Notes: a model not told the origin generated them from the letters alone. DNA of 10,919 bases from an uncultured Eubacteriales bacterium (GCA_900545455.1 UQZF01000082.1:1-10919), one strand, 5' to 3'; shown: positions 1-6,546, numbered from the stretch's first letter. Program-made: numbers and translations.

Positions 1-3000
1 ATAAGAGAGTCTCCGCTGTAGGAACCGGCATCAATTTTAAAGGATAACGATTTGGTTGTGGTTCCATATGTGAAATTAAGTGACAATTCGTCGTTGATCC
101 CACTTTTAATTTCTGAGATTTTGTTTTTTACATCTTTTCTGCCGACGATATATGCGGCATCGGTGCTTTGCTTTCCGGCGGTGTCGGTTATCGGATTGAG
201 TTTTTCTGATACCTCTGTACAGGAACAGATAATTTTATCATAGAAGTCTCCCGAAAATGATGAAAACTGACAGCTGTTACCCGGCTTTACAGCCTCTATG
301 CGCACGCCGTTGGCACTGGCTGTCACGTTCAGAAGATTAGTTCCGGCAGCAAGACTTGTTCCGGTAACGGCATCAAGCTTATCTTGGAGCATTGTCTGCA
401 GTGAAGAAAAATCATAATCTCCGTCAGGCACGGTTATTGAATATGAGGTTGAGGTTCCGTCATGCGTAAAGTTGAATTTTAGCTCATTGTTCCATTGGTC
501 TATTTTAATTGGTTCGGTTAATTTATTTCCGTTTATATACGACTTGCTTGATGGCACACTTCCCGGCGTTGAAGTAGGATAGGTATAACTTGTGCTGCTT
601 GCTGAAGGACAGAAATAGCTGTCAGAGCCTGAGACAACGGAGAAACCGACACCATTGTCACTTTTTAGTACGAGCTTGCCGTCATTGTCAAATGATGCAG
701 AAATTTTAGGCGACGTGGTTGTCGTCTCACCATATATTGCGGACATGGATGTGCCTCCGTCACCGTAGGTCATACGGAGCGTCTTGTCACTTCCTGTCTT
801 CGTACCGGTGAGCACAAGTCTGCCTGATGATACGGATGCAGTGACCGGAATACCGGCACCGGTTAATTTGTCATTAAGCATGGACAAAAAGCTGATTTGA
901 GTATAGGTTCCGTTGTCAAGTGTTACAGTCTGTAATGTTCCGTTCACCGTGACAGAGAAGGTGTTATGTGTATCATCTATTGTGATAGAGTTCTGCATTT
1001 TCTGATCAGGTGATATGACAGGGGCTGTCTTGGTCTCCGCAGGTCCGAAGACTGCCTCGCTTGAAGTGCCGCAGTCGGCACTGTTAAGCTCAAGAGCGTA
1101 TCCACTGCCGGCGTTGTTGGTCTTGAGGGTAAGGCAGGTTCCACTGGTATCTAATGATGCGGTGACAGCAGTATTGCTTGCGGCAAGCTGCTTATTGAGC
1201 TCATTGATAAACTGCGAGCGGCTGTAGCTGACCGATGATAATGTGAGTGATACATCTCTTGTCACACCGTTCTCGGTGAGCTTGAACTTAAATGTATTGT
1301 TGGTGCTGTCGATATTGATTGTATCTGACAATGCTGTGGTAGTGATCAGTGCCGCAGGATCTTTTTTAGTCTGCAGGGCTTTTAAAAACGAGCTTGTATT
1401 GACAGAGCAGGATATATTGGCATAGTTGCTCCGAAGCTTTGTTGTGAGAATGAGCTTATTGCCTGATACGCTGACGGCAAGACCTTTGTTTCCCGTGGCT
1501 CCGAATGTCTTGTCGATTGCGTCCTGCAATGCATTGGCGAGGGACGAAGCTGAGCTGTATGTGCCTGATGCTATGGTTACTTCTTGTGTATTTCCGTTAA
1601 TTGTAAGCAGTATTTTATTGTTGGAACTGTCAATGGTATAGTCAGACGGAATATAGGCATCAATTGTAATGGATGCCGGTTGGTTCATTGAAGAATCTGT
1701 GATATCACCCAAGGTCCCACTGTATGTTTTTCCCTCGCTTCTATAATTTGTTGTTCCGACTACTGATTCTTTTCCGTTGCCATTCCAATCTTTGGCAGTA
1801 GATTTTGTGGTACCACGTCCAAATACTTCAGCAAATGTATTTGGTGTGGTTGTGGTTGTTCCGGGATATGCTGCATTGATTGTATCGGTGATTGCTGTCT
1901 TATCATTGCCGGTAGGCAGGGTAATTGTATTGTTGGTGCCGTCTACCTGTATGGTAAGCTTGTTGTTGCTGTTATCAAGGCTGTCTCCGGAGCCAAGCGG
2001 TGTGTCAAGAGTGAGCGTCGGGGGATTGCCTGATGCAGTGAGCGTCTTTTTGGTATATGATATGTTGGTATTTACAAAGATATCATTATAGCCTGTGTTG
2101 CCGGACACGGCCGACACGTCGATTTCGGTTATGTTACTGCCAATTACACTTTCAAGTGTGATTTTTCCTGATGAGGTACTTGCCGCGAGCTTATCTTTAT
2201 ATCCGGCAGGTGCGGATGACGAGTTGAGCTTGCTGTTGATTTCCTGAGCAAGTGAAGCATTGTCATAGATTCCTGCATCGAGAGTTATTGTATAGGAAGA
2301 AGTACTTCCGTCAGCTAATGTGAGCTTAAGCGTGAAGGCATCATTCTGTCCCGCTTTTATTTCAAGATTTTCCCCTGATGAGAATGTTTTTCCACCTGTG
2401 AGCGATGCTGCCTGGCTGGATGAGGTATCGTTCTTCGGGGAAACAGTTGAGCTGTATTGATTGTATGTACGGTTTTGAAATAGTGTCTCATAAGCACTGC
2501 TGTTGGCTTTATCAATGTTGATTTCGCTGGTTAGTCCACTGATATCCGAAGTAATTTTAATGCCGTAAAAATTATTACTTGTTGTCAATGAGGCGGTGAG
2601 CATAAGATTGTCTGCGTTAAATGCTTCATTGAGCTTGTCAATTATCTGTGCAATGGTGTAATCGCCATTCGCAAGTGTTATTGTGTGCTCGCCAAGACCG
2701 TTAGGTGAGAGTGAGAGCGTGTTGTTGGAGGAATCAATGTGAATCATTTTGTGTTCAGTATCACGGCTGTCAGCAGAGATTATTCCGGCACCTTCGAATA
2801 TGGCAGGGGTCTTTGCAACATTCCCGTATTTGGTGTTGTCATAAAATATGGAGTGATATAATGAGCCTTTAGGGTCAATCTTGAACATGTTGCCGCTGAA
2901 GCCGGTTATGATGCTGTCGGCACTTGAAAGCTTGATGCTTCCTGCATAGGCTGAGGCTGTCACGGTCGTGTTTGCTTTGGTTAATTCGGAGTTTAATATA

Positions 3001-3446
3001 TTGATTAGCTCTGAACGAGTATAGGAGCCTTCACTAAGCTTTAAGGGAATAGTTTGATCACCACTGCTTTCGCTTACTATTGTAAAAACAAGTTCGTCAT
3101 TTTGACCGGGAACAATATCGAGTGTGGCATCTTCGCTTTGAAAGGTTGTCGTACCAATAAGCGCACCGAGAGCCCCACCGTTGCAGGTATCATACAGAAG
3201 ATACGAAAGTCCGCCGGAGACATTGTCGACAATCTCCCCGCCCTCAAGATTGAGATTGCAGGTTCCTTCGTCGGTGTATTCAAGCCTCAGAATATCAGAT
3301 AATCCCGCCGCGGTAAAAGCATCATCAAGCTCATCAATAAGCTCCTGCGTGGTGTACACGCCTTCTGGCACGCTTACAGTGACGGTCTGAGACTGCGAAT
3401 TGGCATCCTTGCGGTATTCTATTATGAGGGAGTTGTCGGGAGAGTT
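1..3446 (-). repeat. About ten diverged hook-IN-like repeats encoded in the giant flagellin
   Basis: Protein-level repeats seen by eye. Each copy has, in order: a strand rich in I-D-x-(S/T)-N-N; a second strand with an N/D-G turn; (V/I)-T-(L/V)-x-x-G-x-Y-(T/S); a helix of type L-I-N-x-L-N-x-x-L; (V/L)-T-A-S; and a strand ending (I/L)-x-(L/I)-(T/S). The G-x-Y motif, or its equivalent, falls at residues 191, 302, 423, 554, 675, 790, 901, 1008, 1171 and 1303, so spacings are 111, 121, 131, 121, 115, 111, 107, 163 and 132. Many copies are followed by an aromatic-x-x-(I/L/V)-(F/Y) motif (359-363, 481-485, 615-619, 700-704, 959-963, 1063-1067). Copy 5 (about 651-700) is degenerate. The pattern is that of the flagellin hook IN motif found in flagellins and FliD; the family assignment is inferred from the motif without a profile search. 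Confidence 0.8.
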
Positions 3447-3932
3447 GACAGCGTGACAGCGTGATTGCTCCCACTGTATATTTCCCGTGAACTGATAATA
3501 TGGTTCTTTATGTTCATCAAAAACATTCTTGGTGTTAAAGGTTGTATCGTTGGCAATCTTGTCTATTTCGCTTTGAAGTGCATCATATTCGACTTGAAGT
3601 GCAGCACGGTCTGCGGCAGTGTTGGTGTCGTTGAGAGACTGTACGGTAAGCTCTGTCATTCGATGAAGAATATCATGAACTTCGTTGAGAGCAGCATCAC
3701 CTGTTTGAACCCATGATATTCCATCAAGACCGTTGCGGCTTCCTCTGTCAAGACCGCGAATCTGCCAGCGGAGCTTTTCAGATATGGAAAGCCCGGCGGC
3801 ATCATCGGCGGCTTTACCTATTCGGTAACCGGAGGAAAGCTTTTCGGCAGCGTTCGCTCTCTTTTTAGTATTTATTTTCATGTCCTTGTTAGCCTGCATC
3901 ATTGCAAGATTGTTCTGTATGCTGATACTCAT
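1..3932 (-). CDS. fliC: Giant flagellin, partial (N-terminal 1310 residues; C-terminus beyond the window)
   Basis: Filament subunit exported by the flagellar type III apparatus. I translated the reverse strand from ATG 3932 to base 1; the frame is open throughout with no stop. Residues 1-140 are a canonical flagellin D0/D1 N-terminus: MSISIQNNLAM, then KLSSGYRIGKAADDAAGLSI (31-50), IRGLDRGSRN (58-67), ISWVQTGDAALNEVHDIL (72-89) and FNTKNVF (132-138). From about 163 onward there are ten diverged beta-rich repeats (see the repeat entry). Ordinary flagellins are about 270-550 residues, and the C-terminal D1/D0 helices have not yet been reached, so the full protein is well over 1400 residues if complete. 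The ribosome binding site is CGGGGGT, 5-6 nt before ATG. A sigma-A type promoter lies just upstream, and a FliD-like gene ends 118 bp upstream on the same strand. Ten cysteines are present, which is unusual for flagellin. Family identity is certain from the N-terminus; whether it forms the main filament or a specialised one is unknown. Confidence 0.93.
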   Translation of the reverse strand, partial: MSISIQNNLAMMQANKDMKINTKKRANAAEKLSSGYRIGKAADDAAGLSISEKLRWQIRGLDRGSRNGLDGISWVQTGDAALNEVHDILHRMTELTVQSLNDTNTAADRAALQVEYDALQSEIDKIANDTTFNTKNVFDEHKEPYYQFTGNIQWEQSRCHAVNSPDNSLIIEYRKDANSQSQTVTVSVPEGVYTTQELIDELDDAFTAAGLSDILRLEYTDEGTCNLNLEGGEIVDNVSGGLSYLLYDTCNGGALGALIGTTTFQSEDATLDIVPGQNDELVFTIVSESSGDQTIPLKLSEGSYTRSELINILNSELTKANTTVTASAYAGSIKLSSADSIITGFSGNMFKIDPKGSLYHSIFYDNTKYGNVAKTPAIFEGAGIISADSRDTEHKMIHIDSSNNTLSLSPNGLGEHTITLANGDYTIAQIIDKLNEAFNADNLMLTASLTTSNNFYGIKITSDISGLTSEINIDKANSSAYETLFQNRTYNQYSSTVSPKNDTSSSQAASLTGGKTFSSGENLEIKAGQNDAFTLKLTLADGSTSSYTITLDAGIYDNASLAQEINSKLNSSSAPAGYKDKLAASTSSGKITLESVIGSNITEIDVSAVSGNTGYNDIFVNTNISYTKKTLTASGNPPTLTLDTPLGSGDSLDNSNNKLTIQVDGTNNTITLPTGNDKTAITDTINAAYPGTTTTTPNTFAEVFGRGTTKSTAKDWNGNGKESVVGTTNYRSEGKTYSGTLGDITDSSMNQPASITIDAYIPSDYTIDSSNNKILLTINGNTQEVTIASGTYSSASSLANALQDAIDKTFGATGNKGLAVSVSGNKLILTTKLRSNYANISCSVNTSSFLKALQTKKDPAALITTTALSDTINIDSTNNTFKFKLTENGVTRDVSLTLSSVSYSRSQFINELNKQLAASNTAVTASLDTSGTCLTLKTNNAGSGYALELNSADCGTSSEAVFGPAETKTAPVISPDQKMQNSITIDDTHNTFSVTVNGTLQTVTLDNGTYTQISFLSMLNDKLTGAGIPVTASVSSGRLVLTGTKTGSDKTLRMTYGDGGTSMSAIYGETTTTSPKISASFDNDGKLVLKSDNGVGFSVVSGSDSYFCPSASSTSYTYPTSTPGSVPSSKSYINGNKLTEPIKIDQWNNELKFNFTHDGTSTSYSITVPDGDYDFSSLQTMLQDKLDAVTGTSLAAGTNLLNVTASANGVRIEAVKPGNSCQFSSFSGDFYDKIICSCTEVSEKLNPITDTAGKQSTDAAYIVGRKDVKNKISEIKSGINDELSLNFTYGTTTKSLSFKIDAGSYSGDSL

Positions 3933-3978
3933 AAATTACCCCCGATACAAGAGTTTATTAAAAGGTATATTTATGAAA

Positions 3979-4007
3979 ATTATAACATATAGTCACGACT
4001 ATTACAA
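3979..4007 (-). promoter_or_regulatory. Sigma-A type promoter of the giant flagellin gene
   Basis: On the minus strand TTGTAA (4007-4002) is followed by a 17-nt spacer and TATAAT (3984-3979). An extended TG lies one base before the -10 box (3987-3986). Transcription should start near 3972, giving a leader of about 40 nt. No FliA (sigma-28) type -10 box resembling GCCGATAT is seen here, although flagellin genes often use that factor. The leader contains no GGA, so a classical CsrA site over the ribosome binding site is not apparent. Confidence 0.75.
3989..4002. promoter_or_regulatory. Perfect inverted repeat inside the flagellin promoter spacer, possible operator
   Basis: ATAGTC-GT-GACTAT is a 6-bp inverted repeat with a 2-bp centre. 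It lies entirely between the -35 and -10 boxes of the giant flagellin promoter. A regulator bound there would block RNA polymerase. The position is suggestive, but a 6-bp arm can arise by chance in AT-rich DNA, and no cognate regulator is encoded in the window. Confidence 0.35.
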
Positions 4008-4015
4008 GCGATACT

Positions 4016-4050
4016 CAATAAAAAGAGAGTTACTCGGTAAAGTAACTCTC
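4016..4050 (-). terminator. Intrinsic terminator of the FliD-like gene
   Basis: On the minus strand GAGAGTTACT (4050-4041), loop TTACCG and AGTAACTCTC (4034-4025) form a perfect 10-bp stem followed by TTTTTATTG. The stem begins at the last base of the TAG stop codon (4052-4050), so the terminator overlaps the end of the gene. It separates the FliD-like transcript from the flagellin promoter about 20 bp downstream. Confidence 0.9.
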
Positions 4051-5324
4051 TAAAGCGAACAGTCAAACATCATTCCTGTATAAATTGATGCCGCATAGGG
4101 CGTTGAGATAAGCTTCTGTGGATTTTTGTATGCGACAATCTTCTTATTGATATATTCCATCGGATTGACTTCAATATTGTCAACACGCTTTTTGAGTGCA
4201 TCTTTAAAGCTGTTTAAGTTCTTGAGATTGTCGAATATGGTGCCTTCCTTGGCAGCTTTTTCAAGAGATTCATGGTCAACGGACAATGTATAGTCGTCGT
4301 TGACGTGAAAGCCGTTGGATTCAAGAAGCTCGCGGTTGTACTTGATTGTTGATGTCATGTTGGAACGGAGCATTCTCAGTTCGTGTGTGTCTTTTCTGCC
4401 GGACAATGCGATGAGACTGTTGTAATTTTCGGCAAGACTTTCATACTCATCCACAAGAGGACTGCCATCCTTCATGGCACTGACAGTTCCTGTTCCTAGT
4501 TCATCGGAGGTACCGTGGAGAGTGACCTCATATCTGCCGTCAACCATAAAGGAATTGCTCTCGGATATATTGGACTTGCCGTTAATATCGAATACGGCAT
4601 TCGACGGGTAGATGCTTATATTGTCAAGACCGAACATCTTGACTGCACCTGATAGCGTACCGGAAGTGTTTTCAAGTACGCGGAACTGGCATGGGGAACC
4701 CTTGTGGCTGCCCGTAGTCTCAGATGTTATCTTGATTGCTTTCTGAGAATACTGATTCTGAATGACTTCGGCGTTAAGACCTATTCCGGAACGTGTTATA
4801 GAGCGTGCAAGCTTGTCAAGCACCGTTCCGTTGTTGTCGGTATCGCTTACGTTGAATTCTACCTCGTATGTTGTGCCGGAACTTTCTATATTGAAAGAAT
4901 ATGTTCCGGGAAAAAGAGCGCGGGCACCGGAGGAGACATATTCTCCAATGTTGACCTGTGGAGCAGCAAGCTGTTTTACATCAAATGTGAGTTTCTCGTT
5001 GTCGGGTGCGTCGCTTCCGGTATATTCCGCGGTGACAAGAGCCGGATTGTCGGAGACCGCAACAATTCCTATCGGCATATCATTGTCGGATATGTCTGTA
5101 ATGTCGCTCAATGTATCCGTGAGAGAACGCGCTGCTTCCTTGATATCTATGGCGAGCTTCTGGGAATTCTCGGACATATCAACCTTATACAGCGGAGCTG
5201 CTCTGTTGATTTTTACTATGTTATTGTATATGTCGCGCAGTTCACTCCGCTTGTGTGTATCGTGGCGCGATACGGTTCTGTTGCCGTATGTACTGATATA
5301 ATAATCGTATACACTGTTAATCAA
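4050..5324 (-). CDS. FliD-like flagellar capping protein lacking the canonical FliD N-terminus
   Basis: A predicted secreted flagellar protein of 424 residues. In my reading the FliD-type core is visible. There is an N-terminal amphipathic stretch (IKEAARSLTDTLSDI, about 61-75), then a beta domain with VKQLAAPQVNIGEYV and GTYSFNIESS...VSDTDNNGTVLDKLARSI. Next come NAVFDINGK...FMVDGRYEVTLHG, which matches the FliD core pattern 'NAvftvdG...vidGvtltL', and the C-terminal coiled region with VDEYESLAENYNSLIAL and VNDDYTLSVDHESLEKAAKE. The usual FliD start (S-G-L-D-T...I-x-x-L-M) is absent; residues 1-48 (INSVYDYYISTYGNR...) replace it. Start choice: GGAGGTGA (5337-5330) lies 8 nt before TTG 5324, whereas the longer in-frame GTG at 5333 overlaps that ribosome binding site. 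It is followed by a terminator and then the giant flagellin. It could be a cap, a junction protein or a minor filament protein; FliD relatedness is likely, the exact role is not known. Confidence 0.72.
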   Translation of the reverse strand: MINSVYDYYISTYGNRTVSRHDTHKRSELRDIYNNIVKINRAAPLYKVDMSENSQKLAIDIKEAARSLTDTLSDITDISDNDMPIGIVAVSDNPALVTAEYTGSDAPDNEKLTFDVKQLAAPQVNIGEYVSSGARALFPGTYSFNIESSGTTYEVEFNVSDTDNNGTVLDKLARSITRSGIGLNAEVIQNQYSQKAIKITSETTGSHKGSPCQFRVLENTSGTLSGAVKMFGLDNISIYPSNAVFDINGKSNISESNSFMVDGRYEVTLHGTSDELGTGTVSAMKDGSPLVDEYESLAENYNSLIALSGRKDTHELRMLRSNMTSTIKYNRELLESNGFHVNDDYTLSVDHESLEKAAKEGTIFDNLKNLNSFKDALKKRVDNIEVNPMEYINKKIVAYKNPQKLISTPYAASIYTGMMFDCSL

Positions 5325-5337
5325 AAAAGTCACCTCC
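5325..5337 (-). promoter_or_regulatory. Ribosome binding site fixing the TTG start of the FliD-like gene
   Basis: Minus-strand GGAGGTGA is a near-perfect anti-16S match. Counting from GGAGG, 8 nt (TGACTTTT) separate it from TTG at 5324. The upstream GTG candidate (5333-5331) shares bases with the Shine-Dalgarno sequence itself and cannot be served by it. Confidence 0.75.
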
Positions 5338-5408
5338 GTGTGGCAAAATGATTACATTGATTGCTTTCAAAGAAAATCCGTTTTCTGTTGAAATTATTAT
5401 ATTTCTAT

Positions 5409-5419
5409 ATTATACCGGA
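5409..5419 (-). promoter_or_regulatory. Candidate -10 region for the FliD-like gene
   Basis: Minus-strand TTCCGGTATAAT contains a perfect sigma-A -10 hexamer, and overlapping it a partial sigma-28 -10 box. Neither has a good partner -35. The distance to the start codon would give a leader of about 75-80 nt. Confidence 0.3.
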
Positions 5420-5511
5420 AATATAACATATAATAAGTAGAAGTACAATAGTCATATAGGGCGAAAATATGAAAAAAATGCAGATAAACACGGCTTTTTT
5501 CAAAAAAACTC

Positions 5512-5540
5512 TTGACTAACGGTATGTCCTATGATATTCT
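5512..5540 (+). promoter_or_regulatory. Sigma-A promoter of rpmG-secE-nusG
   Basis: TTGACT (5512-5517), a 17-nt spacer and TATTCT (5535-5540). A/T tracts directly upstream (TTTTTTCAAAAAAACTC) resemble an UP element, as expected for a strongly expressed ribosomal operon. Transcription should start near 5547, leaving a leader of about 79 nt before the rpmG start. Confidence 0.8.
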
Positions 5541-5553
5541 AAGCTGGCTATGG

Positions 5554-5582
5554 AAGAGCTAAGGCTTTTTTTTTATGCCTTA
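5554..5582 (+). promoter_or_regulatory. rpmG leader: overlapping hairpins with a nine-T run
   Basis: Two short mutually exclusive helices can be drawn. AAGAGC (5554-5559) with GCTTTT (5564-5569) is followed by more T, a weak terminator shape. TAAGGC (5560-5565) with GCCTTA (5577-5582) would trap the T run in its loop. This resembles a tiny attenuator, but both stems are weak and no ligand or protein site is recognised. Confidence 0.3.
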
Positions 5583-5625
5583 AAAACACTAATTTTTTAA
5601 AAGAAACTAATTGGAGGTGGAAGTT

Positions 5626-5775
5626 GTGCGTGTAAAGATAACATTGGCATGTACAGAGTGCAAGCAGCGTAATTACAACATGACTAAGGACAAGAAGACA
5701 CATCCGGACAGAATGGAGACAAAGAAGTATTGTAAGTTCTGTAAGTCACACACATTACACAAGGAAACAAAGTAA
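5626..5775 (+). CDS. rpmG: 50S ribosomal protein L33 (zinc-ribbon form)
   Basis: A 49-residue large-subunit protein: MRVKITLACTECKQRNY at the start and KYCKFCKSHTLHKETK at the end. Two CxxC pairs (C9/C12 and C36/C39) form the zinc ribbon of the cysteine-containing L33 type. The start is GTG, with GGAGG 8 nt upstream (5613-5617) at ideal spacing; no in-frame ATG gives a sensible length. The length matches the family (about 49-55). It is the first gene of the unit, 12 bp before secE, in the rpmG-secE-nusG order common in Gram-positive bacteria. Having the zinc form implies dependence on zinc; a zinc-free paralogue elsewhere in the genome is possible but not visible here. Confidence 0.96.
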   Translation: MRVKITLACTECKQRNYNMTKDKKTHPDRMETKKYCKFCKSHTLHKETK

Positions 5776-5787
5776 TTGGAGGTAACT

Positions 5788-6003
5788 ATGGGCGATTCTG
5801 AAAAGAAGAGTAAGAAGCCGGCGGCTAAGAAGTCAAGCTGGTTCAAGGGCCTTAAGGGACAGCTTAAGACTATCTCGTGGCCAACCCCGGAGACCGTCGG
5901 TAAGCAGACCGGAGCGGTTGTGATTATCTCAGTTATTTTAGGTGTGCTGATAACCGTTATTGATGTTGTATTTCGTTTCGGTTTAGGGTTCTTAGTAAAG
6001 TAA
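5788..6003 (+). CDS. secE: Preprotein translocase subunit SecE
   Basis: A 71-residue membrane subunit that clamps SecY in the SecYEG channel. A lysine-rich N-terminus (residues 5-20) is followed by an amphipathic helix, the conserved K-x-x-S-W-P-T-P-E-T segment (27-36, KTISWPTPET), and one transmembrane helix (about 42-66, GAVVIISVILGVLITVIDVV). Length and single-span form match Gram-positive SecE; the proteobacterial form has three spans. ATG 5788 is preferred because GGAGG lies 5 nt upstream (5778-5782); the earlier in-frame TTG at 5776 directly abuts the rpmG stop and precedes that ribosome binding site. It sits between rpmG and nusG and is surely co-transcribed with them. Confidence 0.96.
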   Translation: MGDSEKKSKKPAAKKSSWFKGLKGQLKTISWPTPETVGKQTGAVVIISVILGVLITVIDVVFRFGLGFLVK

Positions 6004-6021
6004 GGAAAAGGTGGATTTGGA

Positions 6022-6546
6022 ATGTCAGAGGCAAATTGGTATGTAGCCCACACTTACTCAGGTTATGAGAATAAGGTTAAGGCTAACATTGAAAAGACAA
6101 TTGAAAACAGACATCTTCAGGATCAGATTCTTGAGGTTCTGGTACCAATGGAAGACGTTCAGGAAGAGAGAAACGGAGTCAAGAAACAGGTACAGCGTAA
6201 GATGTTCCCGGGTTATGTGCTTGTGAACATGATTATGAATGATGATACCTGGTATGTTGTCCGTAATACTCGTGGCGTCACCGGCTTTGTCGGACCGGGA
6301 TCTAAGCCTGTTCCTTTAACAGAGGCCGAGATTAAGGCGTTAGGAATGAGCGAAGCTATTCTTGCTACTGCGGATTCGGAGTACAAGGTTGGCGACAGCA
6401 TCATCGTAACCAGCGGCGTCTGGGACAAGACAGTCGGCATGATTAAGAGCGTTAACGCAGGCAAGCGTAGCGTTACAATCAATGTTGACATGTTCGGTCG
6501 TGAAACACCGGTTGAGTTAAGTTTCACAGAGATTAAGAAAATGTAA
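6022..6546 (+). CDS. nusG: Transcription termination/antitermination factor NusG
   Basis: A 174-residue transcription elongation factor that binds RNA polymerase through its NGN domain and couples it to Rho or ribosomal S10 through its KOW domain. NGN covers residues 1-110, with W6-Y-V-A-H-T-Y-S-G-Y-E at the start, FPGYVLV (62-68) and GVTGFVG (85-91). KOW covers about 121-174, with YKVGDSIIVTSG and FGRETPVEL (158-166). The length matches the family. AGGTGG ends 7 nt before ATG. It is third in the rpmG-secE-nusG unit, 18 bp after secE. No terminator follows, so transcription probably continues into rplK-rplA, as in many bacteria. The loop usually beginning G-P-F in KOW is SGVWDKTVG here, a small departure. 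Confidence 0.98.
   Translation: MSEANWYVAHTYSGYENKVKANIEKTIENRHLQDQILEVLVPMEDVQEERNGVKKQVQRKMFPGYVLVNMIMNDDTWYVVRNTRGVTGFVGPGSKPVPLTEAEIKALGMSEAILATADSEYKVGDSIIVTSGVWDKTVGMIKSVNAGKRSVTINVDMFGRETPVELSFTEIKKM

Larger units (their letters stand above)
5325..5625. other. AT-rich divergent intergenic region between flagellar and ribosomal units
   Basis: About 300 bp without a gene. It holds the promoter of rpmG on the right (5512-5540) with A/T tracts just upstream that could act as an UP element. For the leftward FliD-like gene it holds only a weak promoter candidate: TATAAT at 5414-5409 on the minus strand, without a convincing -35 box. The same bases overlap TCCGGTAT (5419-5412), which has 6 of 8 matches to a sigma-28 -10 box GCCGATAT but lacks TAAA at the proper distance. 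Nothing else recognisable was seen. Confidence 0.6.

Noticed and set aside
3077..3283. Small minus-strand reading frame inside the flagellin region, and several plus-strand frames between 52 and 3716
   Set aside because: They lie inside the continuous flagellin frame on the minus strand, lack ribosome binding sites and show no family features.
5330..5339. CACGGAGG over the ribosome binding site of the FliD-like gene as a CsrA site
   Set aside because: It contains a single A-N-GGA core, but no hairpin presenting it and no second site; any Shine-Dalgarno sequence can match this core by chance.
4704..5351. Plus-strand open frames of 179-215 codons opposite the FliD-like gene
   Set aside because: They are antisense to a gene with a clear ribosome binding site, terminator and FliD-type motifs; their own sequences look like antisense translation.
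5485..5512. GGCTTTTTTCAAAAAAACTC as a terminator
   Set aside because: The pairing is only A against T without a GC stem; it fits an A/T-tract UP element before the rpmG promoter better.
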